A stretch of 64,000 bases of DNA, from the NCBI GenBank assembly GCA_027186245.1, contig CP114481.1, positions 49,321,501 through 49,385,500 on the forward strand, given 5' to 3'. Positions 12,111 to 24,400 of the stretch are shown here, in pieces; position 1 is the stretch's first letter, and every line of letters starts with the position of its first letter. The notes below the pieces were generated by a model. That model was given only the letters and a program-made list of their open reading frames with translations. It was not told the origin of the DNA and did not search any database. This stretch comes from Coriaria nepalensis (taxonomy: Eukaryota; Streptophyta; Magnoliopsida; Cucurbitales; Coriariaceae). The translations under genes were made by a program, and so were the position numbers.

Positions 12111-14660
12111 AGTTATTTCAACTCAATATCTTCTTTCAAAGCCATTCGAACGAATTCTATTTTTTCACTACAAACACAAGTTTTGTGCATAACTTGCAAA
12201 TGATCAATGCAAGGAAAGTGTCCATTCGTTTAACCTTAAAATCATTTCAATGAGTCATTTCACTCAATATCTTCTTTCAAAGCAATTCGAACGAATTCTA
12301 TTTTTGCACTACAAACACAAGTTTTGTGCATAACTTGCAAATGATCAATGCAAGGAAAGTGTGCATTCGTTTAACCTTAAAATCATTTCAATGAGTCATT
12401 TCAAGTCAATAACTTATTTCAAAGCAAGTCGAACGCATTCTATTTTTGCACTACAAACACAAGTTTTGTGCATAACTTGCAAATGATCAATGCAAGGAAA
12501 GTGTGCATTCGTTTAACCTTAAAATCATTTCAATGAGTCATTTCACTCAATATCTTCTTTCAAAGCAATTCGAACGAATTCTATTTTTTCACTAGAAACA
12601 CAAGTTTTGTGCATAAGTTGCAAATGATCAATGCCAGGAAAGTGTGCATTCGTTTAACCTTAATATCATTTCAATGAGTCATTTCAACTCAATATCTTCT
12701 TTCAAAGCCATTCGAACGAATTCTATTTTTGCACTACAAACACAAGTTTTGTGCATAACTTGCAAATGATCACTGCAAGGAAAGTGTCCATTCGTTTAAC
12801 CTTAAAATCATTTCAATGAGTTATTTCAACTCAATATCTTCTTTCAAAGCAATTCGAACGAATTCTATTTTTTCACTACAAACACAAGTTTTGTGCATAA
12901 CTTGCAAATCATCAATGCAAAGAAAGTGTGCATTCGTTTAACCTTAAAATCATTTCAATGAGTCATTTCAAGTCAATATCTTCTTTCAAAGCAATTCGAA
13001 CGAATTCTATTTTTTCACTACAAACACAACTTTTGTGCATAACTTGCAAATGATCAATGCAAGGAGTGTGTGCATTCGTTTAACCTTAAAATCATTTCAA
13101 TGAGTCATTTCAACTCAATATCTTCTTTCAAAGCAATTCGAACGAATTCTATTTTTTCACTACAAACACAAGTTTTGTGCATAACTTGCAAATGATCAAT
13201 GCAAGGAAAGTGTGCATTCGTTTAACCTTCAAATCATTTCAATGTGTCATTTCAACTCAATATGTTCCTTCAAAGCCATTCGAACGAATTCTATTTTTTC
13301 ACTACAAACACAAGTTTTGTGCATAACTTGCAAATGATCAATGCAAGGAAAGTGTCCATTCGTTTAACCTTAAAATCATTTCAATGAGTCATTTCAACTC
13401 AATATCTTCTTTCAAAGCAATTCGAACGAATTCTATTTTTGCACTACAAACACAAGTTTTGTGCATAACTTGCAAATGATCAATGCAAGGAAAGTGTCCG
13501 TTCGTTTAACCTTAAAATCATTTCAGTGAGTCATTTCAAGTCAATATCTTCTTTCAAAGCAATTCGAACGAATTCTATTTTTGCACTACAAACACAAGTT
13601 TTGTGCATAAGTTGCAAATGATCAATGCCAGGAAAGTGTGCATTCGTTTAACCTTAATATCATTTCAATGAGTCATTTCAACTCAATATCTTCTTTCAAA
13701 GCCATTCGAACGAATTCTATTTTTGCACTACAAACACAAGTTTTGTGCATAACTTGCAAATGATCACTGCAAGGAAAGTGTCCATTCGTTTAACCTTAAA
13801 ATCATTTCAATGAGTTATTTCAACTCAATATCTTCTTTCAAAGCAATTCGAACGAATTCTATTTTTTCACTACAAACACAAGTTTTGTGCATAACTTGCA
13901 AATCATCAATGCAAAGAAAGTGTGCATTCGTTTAACCTTAAAATCATTTCAATGAGTCATTTCAAGTCAATATCTTCTTTCAAAGCAATTCGAACGAATT
14001 CTATTTTTTCACTACAAACACAACTGTTGTGCATAACTTGCAAATGATCAATGCAAGGAGTGTGTGCATTCGTTTAACCTTAAAATCATTTCAATGAGTC
14101 ATTTCAACTCAATATCTTCTTTCAAAGCAATTCGAACGAATTCTATTTTTTCACTACAAACACAAGTTTTGTGCATAACTTGCAAATGATCAATGCAAGG
14201 AAAGTGTGCATTCGTTTAACCTTCAAATCATTTCAATGAGTCATTTCAACTCAATATGTTCCTTCAAAGCCATTCGAACGAATTCTATTTTTTCACTACA
14301 AACACAAGTTTTGTGCATAACTTGCAAATGATCAATGCAAGGAAAGTGTCCATTCATTTAACCTTAAAATCATTTCAATGAGTCATTTCAACTCAATATC
14401 TTCTTTCAAAGCAATTCGAACGAATTCTATTTTTGCACTACAAACACAAGTTTTGTGCATAACTTGCAAATGATCAATGCAAGGAAAGTGTCCGTTCGTT
14501 TAACCTTAAAATCATTTCAGTGAGTTATTTCAACTCAATATCTTCTTTCAAAGCCATTCGAACGAATTCTATTTTTTCACTACAAACACAAGTTTTGTGC
14601 ATAACTTGCAAATGATCAATGCAAGGAAAGTGTGCATTCGTTTAACCTTCAAATCATTTC
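9965..14660. repeat. Alternating 3- and 7-monomer spacing of one marker monomer
   Basis: The monomer carrying CCTTCAAATC and ATATGTTCCTTC lies at 9965, 10391, 11385, 11811, 13229, 14223 and 14649. Intervals are 426, 994, 426, 1418, 994 and 426, that is 3, 7, 3, 10 (with two deleted bases), 7 and 3 monomers. It is regularly followed two monomers later by the TGTCCGTTCG...TTCAGTGAGT monomer. This records repeated duplication of the same 3-, 7- and 10-monomer units. Confidence 0.8.
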
Positions 14661-15330
14661 AATGAGTCATTTCAACTCAATATGTTCCTTCAAAGCCATT
14701 CGAACGAATTCTATTTTTTCACTACAAACACAAGTTTTGTGCATAACTTGCAAATGATCAATGCAAGGAAAGTGTCCATTCGTTTAACCTTAAAATCATT
14801 TCAATGAGTCATTTCAACTCAATATCTTCTTTCAAAGCAATTCGAACGAATTCTATTTTTGCACTACAAACACAAGTTTTGTGCATAACTTGCAAATGAT
14901 CAATGCAAGGAAAGTGTCCGTTCGTTTAACCTTAAAATCATTTCAGTGAGTTATTTCAACTCAATATCTTCTTTCAAAGCCATTCGAACGAATTCTATTT
15001 TTTCACTACAAACACAAGTTTTGTGCATAACTTGCAAATGATCAATGCAAGGAAAGTGTCCATTCGTTTAACCTTAAAATCATTTCAATGAGTCATTTCA
15101 ACTCAATATCTTCTTTCAAAGCAATTCGAACGAATTCTATTTTTGCACTACAAACACAAGTTTTGTGCATAACTTGCAAATGATCAATGCAAGGAAAGTG
15201 TGCATTCGTTTAACCTTAAAATCATTTCAATGAGTCATTTCAAGTCAATAACTTATTTCAAAGCAAGTCGAACGCATTCTATTTTTGCACTACAAACACA
15301 AGTTTTGTGCATAACTTGCAAATGATCAAT
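10771..15330. repeat. Block duplication, copies 2838 bp apart (20 monomers)
   Basis: About 1.7 kb from 10771 to about 12490 matches 13609 to about 15330. Paired markers are CATAAGTTGC with ATGCCAGG (10771 and 13609), CCTTCAAATC (11385/14223 and 11811/14649) and the AAGTCAATAACTTATTTC monomer near 12405 and 15243. The spacing equals 20 x 142 minus two deletions (12261 and 12544) in the intervening sequence. The later copy lacks the deletion at the position matching 12261. Confidence 0.75.
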
Positions 15331-15569
15331 GCAAGGAAAGTGTCCGTTCGTTTAACCTTAAAATCATTTCAGTGAGTTATTTCAACTCAATATCTTCTTT
15401 CAAACCCATTCGAACGAATTCTATTTTTTCACTACAAACACAAGTTTTGTGCATAACTTGCAAATGATCAATGCAAGGAAAGTGTCCATTCGTTTAACCT
15501 TAAAATCATTTCAATGAGTCATTTCAACTCAATATCTTCTTTCAAAGCAATTCGAACGAATTCTATTTT

Positions 15570-18495
15570 TGCACTACAAACACAAGTTTTGTGCGTAACT
15601 TGCAAATGATCAATGCAAGGAAAGTGTCCATTCGTTTAACCTTAAAATCATTTCAATGAGTCATTTCAAGTCAATATCTTCTTTCAAAGCAATTCGAACG
15701 AATTCTATTTTTGCACTACAAACACAAGTTTTGTGCATAACTTGCAAATGATCAATGCAAGGAAAGTGTGCATTCGTTTAACCTTAAAATCATTTCAATG
15801 AGTCATTTCAACTCAATATCTTCTTTCAAAGCAAGTCGAACGCCTTCTATTTTTGCACTACAAACACAAGTTTTGTGCATAACTTGCAAATGATCATTGC
15901 AAGGAAAGTGTCCATTCGTTTAACCTTAAAATCATTTCAATGAGTCATTTCAAGTCAATATCTTCTTTCAAAGCAAGTCGAACGAATTCTATTTTTGCAC
16001 TACAAACACAAGTTTTGTGCATAACTTGCAAATGATCAATGCAAGGAAAGTGTTCATTCGTTTAACCTTAAAATCATTTCAATGAGTCATTTCAACTCAA
16101 TATCTTCTTTCAAAGCAATTCGAACGAATTCTATTTTTGCACTACAAACACAAGTTTTGTGCGTAACTTGCAAATGATCAATGCAAGGAAAGTGTCCATT
16201 CGTTTAACCTTAAAATCATTTCAATGAGTCATTTCAAGTCAATATCTTCTTTCAAAGCAATTCGAACGAATTCTATTTTTGCACTACAAACACAAGTTTT
16301 GTGCATAACTTGCAAATGATCAATGCAAGGAAAGTGTGCATTCGTTTAACCTTAAAATCATTTCAATGAGTCATTTCAACTCAATATCTTCTTTCAAAGC
16401 AAGTCGAACGCCTTCTATTTTTGCACTACAAACACAAGTTTTGTGCATAACTTGCAAATGATCATTGCAAGGAAAGTGTCCATTCGTTTAACCTTAAAAT
16501 CATTTCAATGAGTCATTTCAAGTCAATATCTTCTTTCAAAGCAATTCGAACGAATTCTATTTTTGCACTACAAACACAAGTTTTGTGCATAACTTGCAAA
16601 TGATCAATGCAAGGAAAGTGTGCATTCGTTTAACCTTAAAATCTTTTCAAGGAGTCATTTAAAGTCAATATATTATTTCAAAGCAAGTCGAACGAATTCT
16701 ATTTTCGCACTCCAAACACAAGTTTTGTGCATAACTTGTAAATGATCAATGCAAGGAAAGTGTGCATTCGTTTAACCTTAAAATCATTTGAATGAGTCAT
16801 TTCAAGTCAATATCTTCTTTCAAAGCAAGTCGAACGCCTTCTATTTTTGCACTACAAACACAAGTTTTGTGCATAACTTGCAAATGATCATTGCAAGGAA
16901 AGTGTCCATTCGTTTAACCTTAAAATCATTTCAATGAGTCATTTCAAGTCAATATCTTCTTTCAAAGCAAGTCGAACGAATTCTATTTTTGCACTACAAA
17001 CACAAGTTTTGTGCATAACTTGCAAATGATCAATGCAAGGAAAGTGTTCATTCGTTTAACCTTAAAATCATTTCAATGAGTCATTTCAACTCAATATCTT
17101 CTTTCAAAGCAATTCGAACGAATTCTATTTTTGCACTACAAACACAAGTTTTGTGCATAACTTGCAAATGATCAATGCAAGGAAAGTGTGCATTCGTTTA
17201 ACCTTAAAATCATTTCAATGAGTCATTTCAACTCAATATCTTCTTTCAAAGCCATTCGAACGAATTCTATTTTTGCACTACAAACACAAGTTTTGTGCAT
17301 AACTTGCAAATGATCAATGCAAGGAAAGTGTCCATTCGTTTAACCTTAAAATCATTTCAATGAGTCATTTCAACTCAATATCTTCTTTCAAAGCAATTCG
17401 AACGAATTCTATTTTTGCACTACAAACACAAGTTTTGTGCGTAACTTGCAAATGATCAATGAAAGGAAAGTGTCCATTCGTTTAACCTTAAAATCATTTC
17501 AATGAGTCATTTCAACTCAATATCTTCTTTCAAAGCAATTCGAACGAATTCTATTTTTGCACTACAAACACAAGTTTTGTGCATAACTTGCAAATGATCA
17601 ATGCAAGGAAAGTGTGCATTCGTTTAACCTTAAAATCATTTCAATGAGTCATTTCAACTCAATATCTTCTTTCAAGCAAGTCGAACGCCTTCTATTTTTG
17701 CACTACAAACACAAGTTTTGTGCATAACTTGCAAATGATCATTGCAAGGAAAGTGTCCATTCGTTTAACCTTAAAATCATTTCAATGAGTCATTTCAAGT
17801 CAATATCTTCTTTCAAAGCAAGTCGAACGAATTCTATTTTTGCACTACAAACACAAGTTTTGTGCATAACTTGCAAATGATCAATGCAAGGAAAGTGTTC
17901 ATTCGTTTAACCTTAAAATCATTTCAATGAGTCATTTCAACTCAATATCTTCTTTCAAAGCAATTCGAACGAATTCTATTTTTGCACTACAAACACAAGT
18001 TTTGTGCATAATTTGCAAATGATCAATGCAAGGAAAGTGTGCATTCGTTTAACCTTAAAATCATTTCAATGAGTCATTTCAACTCAAAATCTTCTTTCAA
18101 AGCAAGTCGAACGCCTTCTATTTTTGCACTACAAACACAAGTTTTGTGCATAACTTGCAAATGATCATTGCAAGGAAAGTGTCCATTCGTTTAACCTTAA
18201 AATCATTTCAATGAGTCATTTCAAGTCAATATCTTCTTTCAAAGCAATTCGAACGAATTCTATTTTTGCACTACAAACACAAGTTTTGTGCATAACTTGC
18301 AAATGATCAATGCAAGGAAAGTGTGCATTCGTTTAACCTTAAAATCTTTTCAAGGAGTCATTTAAAGTCAATATATTATTTCAAAGCAAGTCGAACGAAT
18401 TCTATTTTCGCACTCCAAACACAAGTTTTGTGCATAACTTGTAAATGATCAATGCAAGGAAAGTGTGCATTCGTTTAACCTTAAAATCATTTGAA
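15570..18495. repeat. Overlapping 7-, 6- and 12-monomer duplications at the 3' end of zone A
   Basis: AAGTGTTCATTCG marks monomers at 16051, 17045 and 17896, which are 994 and 851 bases apart (7 monomers; 6 monomers less one deleted base near 17674). The unusual ATCTTTTCAAGGAGTCATTTAAAG monomer occurs at 16643 and 18346, 1703 bases apart (12 monomers less the same base). The matching stretch for the latter is about 16300-16790 and 18003-18493. Confidence 0.7.
16643..16800. repeat. Zone B-type monomer embedded in zone A, with a chimeric neighbour
   Basis: The monomer at 16643 has TTTAAAGTCAATATATTATTTC and TTTTCGCACTCC, features of zones B and D. The next monomer starts like zone B (ATTTGAATGAGTC near 16787) but continues as zone A (AATATCTTCTTTC, then GAACGCCTTC near 16832). 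At 18346 the same pair instead continues into true zone B (ATAACTTATTTC). This is a recombination junction inside a monomer. Confidence 0.75.
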
Positions 18496-21400
18496 TGAGT
18501 CATTTCAAGTCAATAACTTATTTCAAAGCAAGTCGAACGAATTCTATTTTTGCACTACAAACACAATTTTTGTGCATAACTTGCAAATGATCAATGCAAG
18601 GAAAGTGTGTATTCGTTTAACCTTAAAATCATTTGAATGAGTCGTTTCAATTCAATAACTTATTTCAAAGCAAGTCGAACGAATTCTATTTTGGCACTCC
18701 AAACACAAGTTTTGTGCATAACTTGCAAATCATCAATGCAAGGAAAATGTGCATTCGTTTAACCTTAATATCATTTCAATCAGTCATTTCAAGTCAATAT
18801 CTTATTCCGAAGCAAGTCGAACGAATTCTATTTTCGCACTTCAAACAAAAGTTTTGTGCATAACTTGCAAATGATCAATGCAAGGAAAGTGTGCATTCGT
18901 TTAACCTTAAAATCATTTGAATGAGTAATTTCAAGTCAATCACTTATTTCAAAGCAATTCGAAGGAATTCTATTTTCGCACTTCAAACACAAATTTTGTG
19001 CATAACTTGCAAATGATCAATGCAAGGAAAGTGTGCATTCATTTAACCTTAAAATCATATGAATGAGTCATTTCAAGTGAATAACTTATTTCAAAGCAAG
19101 TCGAACGAATTCTATTTTTGCACTACAAACACAATTTTTGTGCATAACTTTTAAACGATCAATGCAATGAAAGTGCGCATTCGTTTAACCTTAAAATCAT
19201 TTCAATGAGTTATTTCAAGTCAATATCTTATTTCAAAGCAAGTCGAACGAATTCTATTTTGGCACCCCAAACACAAGTTTTGTGCACAACTTGCAAATGA
19301 TCAGTGCAGGGAAGGTGTGCATTCGTTTAATCTTAAAATCATTTCAATCAGTCATTTCAAGTCAATATTTTATTTCAAAGCAAGTCGAACGAATTCTATT
19401 TTCGCACTTCAAACAAAAGTTTTGTGCATAACTTGGAAATGATCAATGCCAGGAATGTGTGCATTAGTTTAACCTTAAAATCATTTCAATGAGTCATTTC
19501 AAGTCAGTATCTTATTTCAAAGCAAGTCAAACGAATTCTATTTTCGCACTCCAAACACAAGTTTTGTGCATAACTTGTCAATGATCAATGCAAGGAAAGT
19601 GTGCATTCGTTTAACCTTAAAATCATTTGAATGAGTCATTTCAAGTCAATAACTTATTTCAAAGCAAGTCGAACGAATTCTATTTTTGCACTCCAAACAA
19701 AAGTTTTGTGCATAACATGCAAATGATCAATGCAAGGAAAGTGTGCATTCGTTTAACCTTAAAATCATTTCAATGAGTCATTTCAAGTCAATAACTTATT
19801 TCAAAGCAAGTCGAACGTATTCTATTTTCGCACTTCAAACAAAAGTTTTGTGCATAACTTGCAAATGATCAATGCAAGGAAAGTGTGCATTCGTTTAACC
19901 TTAAAATCATTTGAATGAGTCATTTCAAGTCAATAACTTATTTCGAAGCAAGTCGAACGAATTCTATTTTTGCACTACAAACACAATTTTTGTGCATAAC
20001 TTGCGAATGATCAATGCAATGAAAGTGTGCATTCGTTTAACCTTAATATCATTTCAATCGGTCATTTCAAGTCAATATCTTATTCCGAAGCAAGTGGAAC
20101 GAATTCTATTTTCGCACTTCAAACAAAAGTTTTGTGCATAACTTGCAAATGATCAATGCAAGGAAAGTGTGCATTCGTTTAACCTTAAAATCATTTGAAT
20201 GAGTCATTTCAAGTCAATCACTTATTTCCAAGCAATTCGAACGAATTCTATTTTCGCACTTCAAACACAAACTTTGTGCATAACTTGCAAATGATCAATG
20301 CAAGGAAAGTGTGCATTCATTTAACCTTAAAATCATATGAATGAGTCATTTCAAGTGAATAACTTATTTCAAAGCAAGTCAAACGAATTCTATTTTTGCA
20401 CTACAAACACAATTTTTGTGCATAACTTTTAAATGATCAATGCAATGAAAGTGCGCATTCGTTTAACCTTAAAATCATATCAGTGAGTTATTTCAAGTCA
20501 ATATCTTATTTCAAAGCAAGTCGAACGAATTCTATTTTGGCACTCCAAACACAAGTTTTGTGCACAACTTGCAAATGATCAGTGCAGGGAAAGTGTGCAT
20601 TCGTTTAATCTTAAAATCATTTCAATCAGTCATTTCAAGTCAATATTTTATTTCAAAGCAAGTCGAACGAATTCTATTTTCGCACTTCAAACAAAAGTTT
20701 TGTGCATAACTTGGAAATGATCAATGCCAGGAATGTGTGCATTAGTTTAACCTTAAAATCATTTCAATGAGTCATTTCAGGTCAATATCTTATTTCAAAG
20801 CAAGTCAAACGAATTCTATTTTCGCACTCCAAACACAAGTTTTGTGCATAACTTGTCAATGATCAATGCAAGGAAAGTGTGCATTCGTTTAACCTTAAAA
20901 TCATTTGAATGAGTCATTTCAAGTCAATAACTTATTTCAAACCAAGTCGAACGAATTCTATTTTTGCACTACAAACAAAAGTTTTGTGCATAACATGCAA
21001 ATGATCAATGCAAGGAAAGTGTGCATTCGTTTAACCTTAAAATCATTTCAATGAGTCATTTCAAGTCAATAACTTATTTCAAAGCAAGTCGAACGTATTC
21101 TATTTTCGCACTTCAAACAAAAGTTTTGTGCATAACTTGCAAATGATCAATGCAAGGAAAGTGTGCATTCGTTTAACCTTAAAATCATTTGAATGAGTCA
21201 TTTCAAGTCAATAACTTATTTCGAAGCAAGTCGAACGAATTCTATTTTTGCACTACAAACACAATTTTGTGCATAACTTGCAAATGATCAATGCAATGAA
21301 AGTGTGCATTCGTTTAACCTTAAAATCATTTCAATGAGGCATTTCAAGTCAATATCTTATTTCGAAGCAAGTGGAATGAATTCTATTTTCGCACTTCAAA

Positions 21401-24400
21401 CAAAAGTTTTGTGCATAACTTGCAAATGATCAATGCAAGGAAAGTGTGCATTCGTTTAACCTTAAAATCATTTGAATGAGTCATTTCAAGTCAATCACTT
21501 ATTTCAAAGCAATTCGAACGAATTCTATTTTCGCACTTCAAACACAAACTTTGTGCATAACTTGCAAATGATCAATGCAAGGAAAGTGTGCATTCATTTA
21601 ACCTTAAAATCATATGAATGAGTCATTTCAAGTGAATAACTTATTTCAAAGCAAGTCGAACGAATTCTATTTTTGCACTACAAACACAATTTTTGTGCAT
21701 AACTTTTAAATGATCAATGCAATGAAAGTGCGCATTCGTTTAACCTTAAAATCATTTCAGTGACTTATTTCAAGTCAATATCTTATTTCAAAGCAAGTCG
21801 AACGAATTCTATTTTAGCACTCCAAACACAAGTTTTGTGCACAACTTGCAAATGATCAGTGCAAGGAAAGTGTGCATTCGTTTAATCTTAAAATCATTTC
21901 AATCAATCATTTCAAGTCAATATTTTATTTCAAAGCAAGTCGAACGAATTCTATTTTCGCACTTCAAACAAAAGTTTTGTGCATAACTTGGAAATGATCA
22001 ATGCCAAGAATGTGTGCATTAGTTTAACCTTAAAATCATTTCAATGAGTCATTTCAAGTCAATATCTTATTTCAAAGCAAGTCAAACGAATTCTATTTTC
22101 GCACTCCAAACACAAGTTTTGTGCATAACTTGTCAATGATCAATGCAAGGAAAGTGTGCATTCGTTTAACCTTAAAATCATTTCAATGAGTCATTTCAAG
22201 TCAATAACTTATTTCAAAGCAAGTCGAACGAATTCTATTTTTGCACTACAAACAAAAGTTTTGTGCATAACTTGCAAATGATCAATTCAAGGAAAGTGTG
22301 CATTCGTTTAACCTTAAAATCATTTCAATGAGTCATTTCAAGTCAATAACTTATTTCAAAGCAAGTAGAACGAATTCTATTTTTGCACTTCAAACAAAAG
22401 TTTTGTGCATAACTTGCAAATGATCAATGCAAGGAAAGTGTGCATTCGTTTAACCTGAAAATCATTTGAATGAGTCATTTCAATTCAATAACTTATTTCA
22501 AAGCAAGTCGAACAAATTCTATTTTGCACTCCAAACACAAGTTTTGTGCATAACTTGCAAATCATCAATGCAAGGAAAATGTGCATTCGTTTAACCTTAA
22601 AATCATTTCAATGAGGCATTTCAAGTCAATATGTTATTTCGAAGCAAGTGGAACGAATTCTATTTTCGCACTTCAAACAAAAGTTTTGTGCATAACTTGC
22701 AAATGATCAATGCAAGGAAAGTGTGCATTCGTTTAACCTTAAAATCATTTGAATGAGTCATTTCAAGTCAATCACTTATTTCAAAGCAATTCGAACAAAT
22801 TCTATTTTCGCACTTCAAACACAAATTTTGTGCATAACTTGCAAATGATCAATGCAAGGAAAGTGTGCATTCATTTAACCTTAAAATCATATGAATGAAT
22901 CATTTCAAGTGAATAACTTATTTCAAAGCAAGTCGAACGAATTCTATTTTTGCACTACAAACACAATTTTTGTGCATAACTTTTAAATGATCAATGCAAC
23001 GAAAGTGCGCATTCGTTTAACCTTAAAATCATTTCAGTGAGTTATTTCAAGTCAATATCTTATTTCAAAGCAAGTCGAACGAATTCTATTTTGGCACTCC
23101 AAACACAAGTTTTGTGCACAACTTGCAAATGATCAGTGCAAGGAAAGTGTGCATTCGTTTAATCTTAAAATCATTTCAATCAATCATTTCAAGTCAATAT
23201 TTTATTTCAAAGCAAGTCGAACGAATTCTATTTTCGCACTTCAAACAAAAGTTTTGTGCATAACTTGGAAATGATCAATGCCAGGAATGTGTGCATTAGT
23301 TTAACCTTAAAATCATTTCAATAAGTCATTTCAAGTCAATATCTTATTTCAAAGCAAGTCAAACGAATTCTATTTTCGCACTCCAAACACAAGTTTTGTG
23401 CATAACTTGTCAATGATCAATGCAAGGAAAGTGTGCATTCGTTTAACCTTAAAATCATTTGAATGAGTCATTTCAAGTCAATAACTTATTTCAAAGCAAG
23501 TCGAACGAATTCTATTTTTGCACTCCAAACAAAAGTTTTGTGCATAACATGCAAATGATCAATGCAAGGAAAGTGTGCATTCGTTTAACCTTAAAATCAT
23601 TTCAATGAGTCATTTCAAGTCAATAACTTATTTCAAAGCAAGTCGAACGTATTCTATTTTCGCACTTCAAACAAAAGTTTTGTGCATAACTTGCAAATGA
23701 TCAATGCAAGGAAAGTGTGCATTCGTTTAACCTTAAAATCATTTGAATGAGTCATTTCAAGTCAATAACTTATTTCGAAGCAAGTCGAACGAATTCTATT
23801 TTTGCACTACAAACACAATTTTTGTGCATAACTTGCGAATGATCAATGCAATGAAAGTGTGCATTCGTTTAACCTTAATATCATTTCAATCGGTCATTTC
23901 AAGTCAATATCTTATTCCGAAGCAAGTGGAACGAATTCTATTTTCGCACTTCAAACAAAAGTTTTGTGCATAACTTGCAAATGATCAATGCAAGGAAAGT
24001 GTGCATTCGTTTAACCTTAAAATCATTTGAATGAGTCATTTCAAGTCAATCACTTATTTCCAAGCAATTCGAACGAATTCTATTTTCGCACTTCAAACAC
24101 AAACTTTGTGCATAACTTGCAAATGATCAATGCAAGGAAAGTGTGCATTCATTTAACCTTAAAATCATATGAATGAGTCATTTCAAGTGAATAACTTATT
24201 TCAAAGCAAGTCAAACGAATTCTATTTTTGCACTACAAACACAATTTTTGTGCATAACTTTTAAATGATCAATGCAATGAAAGTGCGCATTCGTTTAACC
24301 TTAAAATCATATCAGTGAGTTATTTCAAGTCAATATCTTATTTCAAAGCAAGTCGAACGAATTCTATTTTGGCACTCCAAACACAAGTTTTGTGCACAAC

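Larger units (their letters stand above)
1..18480. repeat. Zone A: monomers with TCTTCTTTC and TTTTT(G/T)CACTAC
   Basis: About 130 monomers marked by AATATCTTCTTTCAAAG, mostly by AAAGCAATTCG (inverted repeat I intact) or AAAGCCATTCG, and by a G/T choice in CTATTTTT(G/T)CACTAC. GTGTCCATTCG and GTGTGCATTCG monomers are interspersed. Six monomers share a one-base deletion in TCATTTCA-CTCAAT (near 1047, 4311, 7010, 9280, 12261 and 12544). The zone ends where CTTCTTTC gives way to ATTATTTC/ACTTATTTC between 18340 and 18500. It is built from overlapping tandem duplications listed separately. The first 2 kb does not form an obvious larger unit. Confidence 0.85.

Noticed and set aside
18633..18863. 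Open frames of 60-76 codons beginning N-E-S-F-Q or N-D-S-F-Q and ending K-F-C-A, repeated many times on the + strand (about 25 places between 18633 and 63878)
   Set aside because: They start at TTG created by the ATTTCAATG to ATTTGAATG variant and stop at the TAA of GCATAAC one monomer further. Because 142 is not a multiple of 3, the frame shifts from monomer to monomer. They follow repeat variants and have no ribosome-binding or promoter context, so they are not genes.
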